64,000 nucleotides of DNA from CAYMKL01 sp964390805. Lineage in GTDB: Bacteria; Chloroflexota; Anaerolineae; VGOG01. The notes under the pieces were generated by a model. The model had not been told where the DNA came from and did not search any database. It saw nothing but the letters and a program-made list of their open reading frames with translations. The position numbers and the translations under genes are program-made. The DNA lies in assembly GCA_964390805.1 (NCBI GenBank), contig CAYMKL010000007.1:1-64000 (forward strand), given 5' to 3'. Shown in pieces: positions 7,006 to 14,717 of the stretch (positions are counted from its first letter, which is position 1; each line of letters starts with the position of its first letter).

Positions 7006-8814
7006 ATGTCAACCATCACCACCCATTCATCCAACTCCGCCTTATCTGAGAAATTAGAGCAACGCCTGCTTGATCACCTGACCTTCCTGTACGGCGCGGA
7101 GCAAGCGCCAGCTCTGCTGAAGCGGCTAAGCGCCTTCCTGGCTCGGTTTCGGCAGCGAAACCCCCAACTCCTCGCAGCGGAAGAATGTCCGCCTCCCAGG
7201 GAGCGACTGACGGAGCGCGACGCCATCCTCATCACCTATGGCGATCAAGTGACCGAGCCGGGCAAACCTCCGCTCCAGACCCTGACCGAGGTGCTGGAGA
7301 AGCACATCAAGAGCGTCGTCACCGGCGTGCACGTCCTGCCCTTCTTCCCCTACTCCTCCGATGATGGTTTCTCCATCATTGACTACACGGTCGTCAATCC
7401 CAACTTCGGCACCTGGGCAGACATTGAGCGGCTGGGATGCAACTTCCGTCTCATGTTCGATGCCGTCATTAATCACATCTCAGCCCATAGCGATTGGTTC
7501 CAGGAATTCCTGAAAGGCAACCCTGAGCTCGCTGACCATTTCATCGTCGTCGAGGAAGGGACCGACCTCTCGCAGGTAGTCCGCCCCAGAGCGTTGCCGC
7601 TTCTGACCCGCGTGCAGACGGGGGCTCAGGGCAAGCGTCTCGTCTGGACCACCTTCAGCGCGGATCAGATTGATCTCAACTACGCCAATCCCGACGTGCT
7701 GCTCAAGGTTATCGAGATCCTTCTGCTCTACGTCGAAAAAGGGGCCGAGTTCATCCGCCTGGATGCTATCGCCTATCTGTGGAAGAAGATCGGTACGCCC
7801 TGCATCCACCTGGAGGAGGCGCATCGGGTGGTGAAACTCCTCCGTACCGTCTTTGACGCCGTCGCGCCCCACGTGATGCTCATCACCGAGACCAACGTGC
7901 CGCACCAGGAGAACATCTCGTACTTTGGCGACGGCACGGACGAGGCCCAGATGGTCTACCAGTTCCCGCTCGCGCCGCTGGTGCTGAACGCCTTCCACGC
8001 GGGCAGCGCGCGGCACCTTTCCGAGTGGGCAGCCACGCTGGAGACTCCCTCGCACACGGCCACTTTCTTCAACTTCCTGGCCTCCCACGACGGCGTCGGT
8101 ATCACACCCGCGTTGGGCATCCTCAGCGACGATGAGATGCAGGAATTGGTCGAAAAGGCCAAAGCGCACGGGGGGTACGCCTCGTACCGGGCCAACCCCG
8201 ACGGCACGCAGAGCGTCTACGAGCTGAACATCTCCTACTTTGATGCCCTCTCCGACCTGGACTCTCCGGAGCCACTGGACTTGCAGGCCCGTCGCTTCCT
8301 GGCATCCCAGGCCATCATGCTCGCGCTGGCCGGTGTGCCGGGCATCTACGTCCACAGTCTGTTCGGCTCCAGGAGTTACCACGCTGGCGTGAAGCAGACC
8401 GGCCATTACCGCTCCATCAACCGGGAGAAGTTCCGCCGCGGCGACCTGGAGCGGGAACTGGCTGATCCGGCCTCTCTTCGGCATTGCGTCTTCTATCCCT
8501 ACCTCCATCTCATACGCACGCGCACCGCACACCGGGCCTTCCATCCCAACGGCCTACAAAAGGTCCTCTACGCCCATCCTGCCCTCTTCGTTCTCCTCCG
8601 GACCGCGCCGGATGGGAGCGCGTCGCTTCTGTGCATCCACAATGTCTCCAATGCCGAGCAGCCCTTCCAGGCCAACCTGGATTCTCTGCGCCTCCCCTGC
8701 TCCGGCCAGGTGCGCGACCTCATCACCGGGACGACCTTCCCTGTGGACGCCTCCGGTGATCTGACCCTGCGCCTGGCCCCCTACCAGGTGCTGTGGCTGA
8801 CAGGTGAAGGGTGA
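7006..8814 (+). CDS. GH13 subfamily-18-like sugar phosphorylase (sucrose/glucosylglycerate phosphorylase family)
   Basis: The 602-residue protein is read from ATG 7006; a GTG at 6913 lies inside a repeat and is less likely. Catalytic residues of the alpha-amylase clan are present: nucleophile D253 in FIRLDAIAYLWK, acid/base E295 in LITETNV, and transition-state D362 in LASHDGVG. The segment VLPFFPYSSDDGFSIIDY is typical of sucrose-phosphorylase-type GH13_18 enzymes. These split a glucoside with phosphate to give glucose 1-phosphate in the cytoplasm, which saves ATP. No signal peptide is seen. Coupling to the upstream importer suggests it phosphorolyses the imported glucoside. Sucrose, glucosylglycerol or glucosylglycerate cannot be told apart here. 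Confidence 0.9.
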   Translation: MSTITTHSSNSALSEKLEQRLLDHLTFLYGAEQAPALLKRLSAFLARFRQRNPQLLAAEECPPPRERLTERDAILITYGDQVTEPGKPPLQTLTEVLEKHIKSVVTGVHVLPFFPYSSDDGFSIIDYTVVNPNFGTWADIERLGCNFRLMFDAVINHISAHSDWFQEFLKGNPELADHFIVVEEGTDLSQVVRPRALPLLTRVQTGAQGKRLVWTTFSADQIDLNYANPDVLLKVIEILLLYVEKGAEFIRLDAIAYLWKKIGTPCIHLEEAHRVVKLLRTVFDAVAPHVMLITETNVPHQENISYFGDGTDEAQMVYQFPLAPLVLNAFHAGSARHLSEWAATLETPSHTATFFNFLASHDGVGITPALGILSDDEMQELVEKAKAHGGYASYRANPDGTQSVYELNISYFDALSDLDSPEPLDLQARRFLASQAIMLALAGVPGIYVHSLFGSRSYHAGVKQTGHYRSINREKFRRGDLERELADPASLRHCVFYPYLHLIRTRTAHRAFHPNGLQKVLYAHPALFVLLRTAPDGSASLLCIHNVSNAEQPFQANLDSLRLPCSGQVRDLITGTTFPVDASGDLTLRLAPYQVLWLTGEG

Positions 8815-8956
8815 TTCAGGCTCAGACCCGAAGCTTCGAGAGTCAAAGCCATATCCGACCGAGCGCTGGGGCAGCCGAGGCTGAAACACGCAGCGTGATT
8901 CGTAACGTCTCACTGCCCTGATCGCGCATCCTAACAAACTGGAGGAGGGAACAAAT

Positions 8957-9265
8957 ATGTTCATCGTCCATGTACACGTGCACGTCAAGCCTGAATTCGT
9001 TGACGCCTTTCGCCAGGCGACGCTGAAGAACGCCCGGAATAGCGTACAGGAGCCTGGAGTGGCGCGCTTCGACGTGATCCAGCAGTTGGATGACCCGACC
9101 CGCTTCGTGCTGGTGGAGGTCTACCGCACGACGGAGGATCCGGCCCGTCACAAGGAAACAGCCCACTACCACAAATGGCGGGACACGGTGGCCGAGATGA
9201 TGGCCGAGCCGCGCCACAGCGTGAAGTACGCCAACGTCTTTCCCGCCGACGCGGGTTGGGGGTAA
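8957..9265 (+). CDS. Antibiotic-biosynthesis-monooxygenase-fold protein, LsrG-like
   Basis: The 102-residue protein has a ferredoxin-like ABM fold. The segment SVQEPGVARFDVIQQLDDPTR and the following HKETAHYHKW resemble LsrG, the isomerase that processes phosphorylated autoinducer-2. ABM-fold proteins also include small quinol monooxygenases, so the substrate is open. AACTGGAGGAGGGAACAAAT precedes the ATG. It lies 18 bases before the channel-like gene and probably belongs to the sugar operon; a role on a sugar-derived aldehyde or ketone is an inference. Confidence 0.8.
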   Translation: MFIVHVHVHVKPEFVDAFRQATLKNARNSVQEPGVARFDVIQQLDDPTRFVLVEVYRTTEDPARHKETAHYHKWRDTVAEMMAEPRHSVKYANVFPADAGWG

Positions 9266-9283
9266 AACGAGCGAAGGAATAGC

Positions 9284-10342
9284 ATGAACAAGAAACACGG
9301 CCTCCGTCGCTACCTGCGGGCCAGCCTGCGGGATACCTGGGTGCTGGTGCGGGAGTTTCGCAACTCCCTGCTGCTGTTCGGGGGGTTGTTGCTCTTGGGA
9401 GGGCTGATACTGTGGCGTTTCTACGTGTCTCCGGAGACCGGTCAGAGGCTCGCTTTTGGCCAAGCGCTGTATGCGGCCTTCGCCCTCGTCTTCTTCGAGA
9501 CCACCATCCCCTACCCCCGTAGTGGTCTCTTGCAGGTCTTCTTTTTCGTTGTGCCGATTCTGGGGCTGGGGGTGATTGCCGAAGGGGTGATCCGCTTCGG
9601 GGTGATGCTGTTCAACAAGCAGGTTAGAAAGGGGGAGTGGCAAGTGGCGGTGGCGTCAACCTTCAGGAATCACATCGTGGTCTGCGGACTGGGGCGGGTG
9701 GGGTATCGAGTGGCGGAGCAACTGCTGCAGTTCGGCGAGGAGGTAGTGGGGATTGACCGCCGCGAAGACAGCCGTTTCGTGGAGCGGGTGCGGGAGATGG
9801 GAGTGCCAGTGATAATGGCCGACGCCCGGCAGCGGGAGACGTTGGTCAAGGCTGGGGTACCACGGGCCCGGGCCATCATCCCCTGCACCGAGGACGACCT
9901 CACCAACCTGGACATCGCCCTCGACGCCCGCGAGCTGAAACCAGAGATCAGGGTGGTGATGCGCATGTTCGATGCCGAGTTGGCCAGGAAAGTGCAGCGG
10001 GGGTTCGGCATCCACACCGCCTTCAGCACCTCGGCGCTGGCGGCGCCAGCCTTTGCCGCTGCCGCAACCCAGGCCGATATCTCCCACTCCTTCTACGTGG
10101 GCGACACCCTGCTCAACGTCAGCCAGTTGACGGTGCAGGCCGGCTCTCGCCTGGTGGGCAAGACGCTGGCTCAATTGGAACGGGAGTTGGATCTCTCGGT
10201 GATCTTGCATCGGGGGGCAGAGGGAATGGACCTGCACCCGGCTCCTGAGATCGTGCTGGCGGCGGAGGATTGCATCGTGGTCTTCGCTTCGCTGGACACG
10301 CTGAACCGGCTGCGGCAGCTCAATCAGACGACTGAGCTGTAA
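9284..10342 (+). CDS. TrkA-type channel-like protein with two membrane helices and RCK domains
   Basis: The 352-residue protein has two N-terminal membrane helices (LLLFGGLLLLGGLILW and FFFVVPILGLGVIAEGVI) around a pore-loop region, then a TrkA-N Rossmann domain (VVCGLGRVGYRVAEQLL, closing acidic residue in GIDRRE) and a TrkA-C domain to the end. The architecture is that of a RCK-gated potassium channel subunit. The expected selectivity filter TVGYG is absent: the pore loop reads FETTIPYPRSG. It may conduct another ion or act as a sensor. A diverged copy of its last codons reappears at 12060-12105. Confidence 0.87.
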   Translation: MNKKHGLRRYLRASLRDTWVLVREFRNSLLLFGGLLLLGGLILWRFYVSPETGQRLAFGQALYAAFALVFFETTIPYPRSGLLQVFFFVVPILGLGVIAEGVIRFGVMLFNKQVRKGEWQVAVASTFRNHIVVCGLGRVGYRVAEQLLQFGEEVVGIDRREDSRFVERVREMGVPVIMADARQRETLVKAGVPRARAIIPCTEDDLTNLDIALDARELKPEIRVVMRMFDAELARKVQRGFGIHTAFSTSALAAPAFAAAATQADISHSFYVGDTLLNVSQLTVQAGSRLVGKTLAQLERELDLSVILHRGAEGMDLHPAPEIVLAAEDCIVVFASLDTLNRLRQLNQTTEL

Positions 10343-10377
10343 GGGGAATCTGAGGTGAGCATCGCCAACGCGGCCGA

Positions 10378-10406
10378 TTGTGCCAGGCCCCGCTTTGGTG
10401 TATAAT
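10378..10406 (+). promoter_or_regulatory. Sigma-70-like promoter with extended -10
   Basis: TTGTGC at 10378-10383 lies 17 bases before TATAAT at 10401-10406, which is preceded by TG. The surrounding bases GCTTTGGTGTATAATGGGTG closely resemble the promoter at 12188, upstream of the recombination operon. Confidence 0.6.
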
Positions 10407-10435
10407 GGGTGCAGTTCGAATTGCCTCATGCCCTT

Positions 10436-10464
10436 TTGACACCTGCCTGGATTGACAGTATAAT
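10436..10464 (+). promoter_or_regulatory. Perfect-consensus sigma-70 promoter for the three-gene cargo
   Basis: TTGACA at 10436-10441 and TATAAT at 10459-10464 are both consensus hexamers with the ideal 17-base spacer. The start codon of the next gene is 36 bases downstream of the -10 box. A promoter this strong suggests repression by a cargo protein or high constitutive expression. Confidence 0.8.
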
Positions 10465-10499
10465 ATCCTCAAACTGCAAAAACCCTCGGGGGGTGCAAG

Positions 10500-10925
10500 A
10501 TGACCACTCGAACGATCACGTTACAATTGCCAGAAAGCTTATATACTCGTCTGCAGCAAGCCGCACGAGCGCCCCGCCGCTCATTGGATGACGTGCTGCT
10601 CCACGCTGTACAGGTCGGCAGTCCACCTGGATGGGACGATGCGCCGGCCGAATTCCAGGCCGACTTGGCCGCGCTGGACCGCCTGGACGATGAGGTACTG
10701 TGGCGCATCGCTCGCAGCCGCAAGACGGAAGCAGACATGGAGCGGTACCAGGAGTTGCTGGACAATAACGCGAATGGTGTCCTGCTGGCCGAAGAACGCG
10801 ACGAATTGGTCAGATTGCGCGTCGAATTTGACCGTTCTATGCTGTGCAAGGCTCATGCGGCCGCGTTGCTCCGCTGGCGTGGCTATCAGGTACCACCTGC
10901 TGAAACGTTCGGGATGCAGCGTTGA
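10500..10925 (+). CDS. Ribbon-helix-helix-like small protein
   Basis: The 141-residue protein begins TTRTITLQLPESLYTRLQQA, the pattern of a ribbon-helix-helix DNA-binding strand and first helix. A charged helical region follows (VLWRIARSRKTEADMERYQE; LAEERDELVRLRVEFDRSML). The C-terminus RWRGYQVPPAETFG is not assigned. Such proteins often act as antitoxin-type autoregulators. It has its own consensus promoter and lies 64 bases before a second protein that starts with a similar motif. The role as regulator of the following genes is inferred. Confidence 0.65.
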   Translation: MTTRTITLQLPESLYTRLQQAARAPRRSLDDVLLHAVQVGSPPGWDDAPAEFQADLAALDRLDDEVLWRIARSRKTEADMERYQELLDNNANGVLLAEERDELVRLRVEFDRSMLCKAHAAALLRWRGYQVPPAETFGMQR

Positions 10926-10989
10926 TACTGAAACGGGCCTGTAGCATGTGGCGTGAGGCGTGATGCATGTTGAAAAGGAGGATCAGGCC

Positions 10990-11409
10990 ATGCGTATGAT
11001 TCAAGTTTCGGAGGGGCTTTATGAGCGCCTGACGAACCTGGCGCGTCAAACATACCAATCACCCGACCGGCTGGCTGAAGGGATGCTGCAGTCGCTCATC
11101 ACGCCGGCCGAACAGGTCATGTCAGCAACAACGGCTCGGCGCAAAGTCAACCACTTTATATCCTCCGAATTGTCGGTTCTGGCCGGGGCCGGTGAGGCTG
11201 TTCTGAGCCAGGCAGGGGAGCGAACTGCGTGGCAGGTGCCTGTGATCTTGACCCAACCAGGGCGGGGCACCCTGGGTCAGATCGGCACCATCCTGGTTGA
11301 TTGTGCCACCGAGAGCCTCTTGTTAGCCGAAACGACGATGGAGGAGATGCGTGCGTGTGCCCGATCCCTGGTTGCCGGTTCCGCACTACAAACAAGAACA
11401 TCCCCATAG
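10990..11409 (+). CDS. Unknown protein with ribbon-helix-helix-like N-terminus
   Basis: The 139-residue protein is read from ATG 10990, with AAAGGAGG 8 bases upstream. The N-terminus MIQVSEGLYERLTNLARQTY resembles that of the preceding gene and suggests a small DNA-binding or antitoxin-like head. The C-terminal half has a beta-rich look (WQVPVILTQPGRGTLGQIG; VDCATESLLLAETTMEEM). Its 3' end overlaps the next gene by 59 bases, so the two are translationally coupled. The function is not recognised. Confidence 0.6.
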   Translation: MRMIQVSEGLYERLTNLARQTYQSPDRLAEGMLQSLITPAEQVMSATTARRKVNHFISSELSVLAGAGEAVLSQAGERTAWQVPVILTQPGRGTLGQIGTILVDCATESLLLAETTMEEMRACARSLVAGSALQTRTSP

Positions 11410-11812
11410 CTGCCTGCAAGCCTGCACCCGAATGGTGCTGGCCTATCTGGGGTGCACTGTGTCCGAAAGCGATCTGAGTCGTCTGTTCGAGGCGAAAGAC
11501 TTTGGTGTGCCAGGACATCGCTTACTACGGCTGGCTCAGTGGGGCTATCGTGTCCGATTCGAGTCGGGTTCTGAAACCACGCTTCGATGCCTTCTCGACC
11601 AGCGAGTCCCCGTCGTGGCCCTGGTGCGTACCGGCCTTTTGGGTTATTGGCCTGAGGACGTATTTCACGCCGTCGTCGTGGTGGGTATGGATGCCTCTCT
11701 TGTGTATCTCAATGATCCTTGGTTCGATGTGGCCCCTCAAGCCGTTCCACGCAATGCGTTTCTGGCAGCGTGGGTTGAGATGGACTGCTTGAGCGGAGCC
11801 ATAGAAGCCTGA
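11351..11812 (+). CDS. C39-like cysteine peptidase-fold protein
   Basis: The 153-residue protein starts at GTG 11351 after GGAGGAGATGC. It has the papain-like C39 signature: cysteine C21 in HSCLQACTRMVLAYLG, histidine H106 in DVFHAVVVVG and aspartate D122 in YLNDPW, so a complete catalytic triad is visible. C39 domains cut leader peptides in bacteriocin exporters, but no ABC transporter or signal peptide is present here. As a stand-alone cytoplasmic protein it may process a small peptide or act as a toxin-like effector. The 59-base overlap with the upstream gene and the shared promoter make a three-gene unit. Confidence 0.8.
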   Translation: MRVPDPWLPVPHYKQEHPHSCLQACTRMVLAYLGCTVSESDLSRLFEAKDFGVPGHRLLRLAQWGYRVRFESGSETTLRCLLDQRVPVVALVRTGLLGYWPEDVFHAVVVVGMDASLVYLNDPWFDVAPQAVPRNAFLAAWVEMDCLSGAIEA

Positions 11813-11940
11813 CGGTGGCCCGACCACGGCGGAAAGCCTCGCTTTTGACAGCCCCTGCTTTGCCTGTCGTCGTTGGGTGAGCGTAGGCTGGCATCCGTTC
11901 GAACCACGACCAATGAGCAACTATACCACATAAGCTCCAG

Positions 11941-11979
11941 AACGGCCACATTCGCCCGTTGGCGGAGGTGGCCGTTTTT
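11941..11979 (+). terminator. Intrinsic terminator after the C39 cargo
   Basis: A 9-bp stem (AACGGCCAC and its complement at 11968-11976) is followed by five T. It ends transcription 128 bases after the C39 gene. Confidence 0.85.
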
Positions 11980-12059
11980 CGTCGGTCGCCGGGGCTGGTG
12001 GTACGCTGTTCAGGAGGGATAACAACGGCCGCCGGAGGTTAACGAATAGAACCGTGGCC

Positions 12060-12105
12060 TTCGCTGGACACGCTGAACCGGCTGCGGCAGCTAAACCAGC
12101 CATGA
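12060..12105 (+). pseudogene. Duplicated 3'-end scrap of the TrkA-like channel gene
   Basis: The bases TCGCTGGACACGCTGAACCG and the following GCTGCGGCAGCTAAACCAG match the end of the channel gene at 10289-10325, encoding LDTLNRLRQLNQ, almost without change. It is in the same orientation and lies just beyond the cargo's terminator. No other part of the gene is present. It marks the distal border of a duplicated or inserted segment. Confidence 0.75.
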
Positions 12106-12150
12106 GGTGCCCGGCGCTTCCCCAGGCCACCGGCAGCGGGATGCTTCAGT

Positions 12151-12193
12151 GAAAGCGCGGTCTCTTGCAGTTGACCGCGCTTTCGTGTATAAT
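12151..12193 (+). promoter_or_regulatory. Promoter with overlapping 12-bp palindrome upstream of the recombination operon
   Basis: TTGCAG at 12165-12170 is spaced 17 bases from a TG-extended TATAAT at 12188-12193. Perfect 12-base arms (GAAAGCGCGGTC at 12151-12162, GACCGCGCTTTC at 12173-12184) straddle the -35 box. The palindrome can be an operator or a terminator stem of upstream transcription. Its position over the -35 favours an operator. Confidence 0.65.
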
Positions 12194-12281
12194 GGGTGTG
12201 AATAGGGTTGAAGGGATTGACCTGAGCTGGCGAAACTATCTGCGCGAGCGGTATGACGTGTGAGACGGAGCATCAAACGGG

Positions 12282-14717
12282 ATGACTATTCCTACTCTTT
12301 CCAGCCACCAACTCGCCCTCATCAACCTCCCCATCGAAAGCAAAATCTTCCTGGAAGGTCCCGCCGGCACCGGCAAGACCACCGCTGGCGTGGGGCGTCT
12401 CCTCCACCTGCTCGACTCCCGCGTCCGCGCGCGGGCGATCCTGGTGCTGGTGCCCCAGCGCACGCTGGCCACGCCGTACTACGAAGCCCTCCGCCGCCCA
12501 ACCGTGAGAGCCAGCGGTCAGGTGACCCTCTCCACCGTCGGCGGCCTAGCCCAGCAGGCAGTGGACCTGTTCTGGCCGCTCATCGCCGAGGATGCGGGCT
12601 TCGGCCAGCCCGATCAACCGCCCACCTTTCTCACCCTGGAGACGGCCCAATACTACATGGCCCGCCTGGTCCGCCCCCTCCTCGACCAGGGCTATTTCGA
12701 GACGGTGATCATTGACCGCAACCGCCTCTACAGCCAGATCATTGACAACCTCAACAAGGCCGCCGTGGTCGGCTTCCCCCACACCCAGATCGGCCAGCGG
12801 CTCAAAGCCGCCTGGGGAGGCGAACACAGCCAAAGGCGCGTCTACGACGAGGCCCAGACCTGCGCTGCCCGCTTCCGCGACTACTGCCTGGCCCACAACC
12901 TGCTCGACTTTTCGCTCCAGGTTGAAGTGTTCGTAAAGCATCTATGGAACCATCCCCTGTGCCACGACTATCTGCTGACCCGCTATACCCATCTTATCGT
13001 GGACAACGTCGAGGAAGATACCCCGGTGGCCCATGACCTGTTGAGGGAATGGCTGCCCCATTGCCAGTCCGCGCTCTTGATCTACGACCGGGAGGCCGGC
13101 TACCGTCGTTTCCTGGGCGCCGATCCGCAGAGCGCCTACACCCTCAAGCAGTTGTGCCAGGAGGAGATTGCTTTCAGCGAATCATACGTCACCTCACCCG
13201 ACCTGCGGACCTTCGGCACCCAGTTGGCCCGCAGCTTCAATCGCCCGGCGGAAGCTCCCCTCCCTGAAGCGGGGAGGGGCCGGGGGAGGGGTCCAGGAGA
13301 CGTGCGCGCAGTGCTGGCCTACGAGTACCATCGCTACCACCCGCAGATGCTCGACTGGGTTGCCAGCGAGATCGCCGGGCTGGTGCACGAGCAGGATGTC
13401 TCCCCCGGCGAGATCGTCGTGCTGGCCCCGTTCCTGACCGACGCCCTCCGCTTCTCACTGATGAACAGGCTGGATCGGCTGGGCGTCCCGGCGCGCTCCC
13501 ATCGCCCCTCGCGGGCGCTGCGGGAGGAACCGGCCACCCGCTGCCTGCTGACCCTGGCGGCCATCGCCCACCCGCAATGGGGCATCTGCCCCAGCCGGTT
13601 CGACGTGGCCTACGCCCTGATGCAGGCCATTGGCGGAAAGCCTCGCTACCGGATGGACCTGGTGCGGGCGCAACTCCTGGCCGAGATCGTGTACCGCGTC
13701 AGGGACAATGTGCCCACTCTGAGCTCCTTTGATCAGATCAACCCCGACATGCAGGAGCGCATCACCTTTGTGCTGGGCGGGCGCTACGAAGACCTGCGCG
13801 CCTGGATCGAAGACTACATCGCCAGGCCAACGGCACCCCTCCTTGAAGCGGGGAGGGGTGCTGTGGAATTCGACCACTTCCTGAGCCGTCTGTTCGGCGA
13901 GGTGCTGTCCCAGGCCGGGTATGGCTTTCACCGCAACTACGACGCCGGAGAGGTGGCCGCCAACCTGATCGAGTCAGTGCGAAAATTCCGCTGGGTGACA
14001 GGAGGCGACCTCATTACTGAAGAGGGCGAAGAAGAAAACAAAGTATCTTCTCAATATTTGGAGGGGAAAGGGGGCATAGCGAGCATCCGCCGGTTGAGTA
14101 GACCTTCAGGTCGTATCGAAACCCAGGATGCGAGCGGGTCTACCGACAACCCGCTTGGCCTCGATACGTCGCTTCGCTCCTACTCGGCCGGCGCTGGATT
14201 TGTCCTCCCCCGACTTTTTGAGAAGACACAAAGCAAACCCCTGGGGCAGGAGTACGTTGAGATGGTGCAGGACGGCGTGGTCGCCGCCCAATACATCCAC
14301 AGTTGGCAGCTCCAGCCGCAGGACGCGGTGCTGCTGGCTCCGGCCTACACTTTCCTGATGAGCAACCGACCGGTGGACTATCAGTTCTGGCTCAACGCCG
14401 GAAGCCGGGGTTGGTGGGAGCGGCTCTATCAGCCCCTCACCCATCCCTATGTGCTCAGCCGCCAATGGCCCCCGGCGGAAAACGGGAGGAGGACTTCCCA
14501 CGCTAACCAGGTCTGGAGCGATGCCGACGAATTCGAGACAAGACAGGAAGCGCTCTATCGCCTCACCCTGGGCCTGATCCGGCGTTGCCGCCGTAAGATC
14601 TACCTCGGACTCAACGAGCTGGGCGAGCAGGGCTACGAGCAACGAGGACCGCTGCTGCAGGCCATCCAGCGCGTGCTGCGCCGCCTGCCGTCCGAACCGG
14701 AGGTGGCCGATGCTTAA
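12282..14717 (+). CDS. Degenerate UvrD/AddB-like helicase-fold protein
   Basis: The 811-residue protein has a good Walker A (LEGPAGTGKTTAGVGRLLHL) near residue 25. The Walker B region is weakened to LIVDNVEED where active UvrD helicases have DE.QD, and motifs III-VI are not clearly recognisable. This is the pattern of AddB/RexB-type subunits, which keep a helicase fold as a scaffold but no motor. The usual C-terminal Fe-S nuclease of AddB is missing and is encoded two genes downstream. Two copies of a GC-rich repeat lie in frame at 13252-13300 and 13836-13861, and a third unusual segment covers about 14085-14200. It overlaps the next gene by 8 bases. Confidence 0.75.
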   Translation: MTIPTLSSHQLALINLPIESKIFLEGPAGTGKTTAGVGRLLHLLDSRVRARAILVLVPQRTLATPYYEALRRPTVRASGQVTLSTVGGLAQQAVDLFWPLIAEDAGFGQPDQPPTFLTLETAQYYMARLVRPLLDQGYFETVIIDRNRLYSQIIDNLNKAAVVGFPHTQIGQRLKAAWGGEHSQRRVYDEAQTCAARFRDYCLAHNLLDFSLQVEVFVKHLWNHPLCHDYLLTRYTHLIVDNVEEDTPVAHDLLREWLPHCQSALLIYDREAGYRRFLGADPQSAYTLKQLCQEEIAFSESYVTSPDLRTFGTQLARSFNRPAEAPLPEAGRGRGRGPGDVRAVLAYEYHRYHPQMLDWVASEIAGLVHEQDVSPGEIVVLAPFLTDALRFSLMNRLDRLGVPARSHRPSRALREEPATRCLLTLAAIAHPQWGICPSRFDVAYALMQAIGGKPRYRMDLVRAQLLAEIVYRVRDNVPTLSSFDQINPDMQERITFVLGGRYEDLRAWIEDYIARPTAPLLEAGRGAVEFDHFLSRLFGEVLSQAGYGFHRNYDAGEVAANLIESVRKFRWVTGGDLITEEGEEENKVSSQYLEGKGGIASIRRLSRPSGRIETQDASGSTDNPLGLDTSLRSYSAGAGFVLPRLFEKTQSKPLGQEYVEMVQDGVVAAQYIHSWQLQPQDAVLLAPAYTFLMSNRPVDYQFWLNAGSRGWWERLYQPLTHPYVLSRQWPPAENGRRTSHANQVWSDADEFETRQEALYRLTLGLIRRCRRKIYLGLNELGEQGYEQRGPLLQAIQRVLRRLPSEPEVADA
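13252..13300 (+). repeat. In-frame repeat, family C (CCCTCCC...GGGAGGGG)
   Basis: The repeat contains CTCCCCTCCCTGAAGCGGGG followed by AGGGGCCGGGGGAGGGG. It encodes PLPEAGRGRGRGP inside the helicase-like gene. Related copies are at 13836-13861 and 45655-45703. Confidence 0.7.
13836..13861 (+). repeat. In-frame repeat, family C, short copy
   Basis: CACCCCTCCTTGAAGCGGGG followed by AGGGGTG encodes APLLEAGRGA in the same gene as the copy at 13252. The frame is preserved. Confidence 0.65.
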
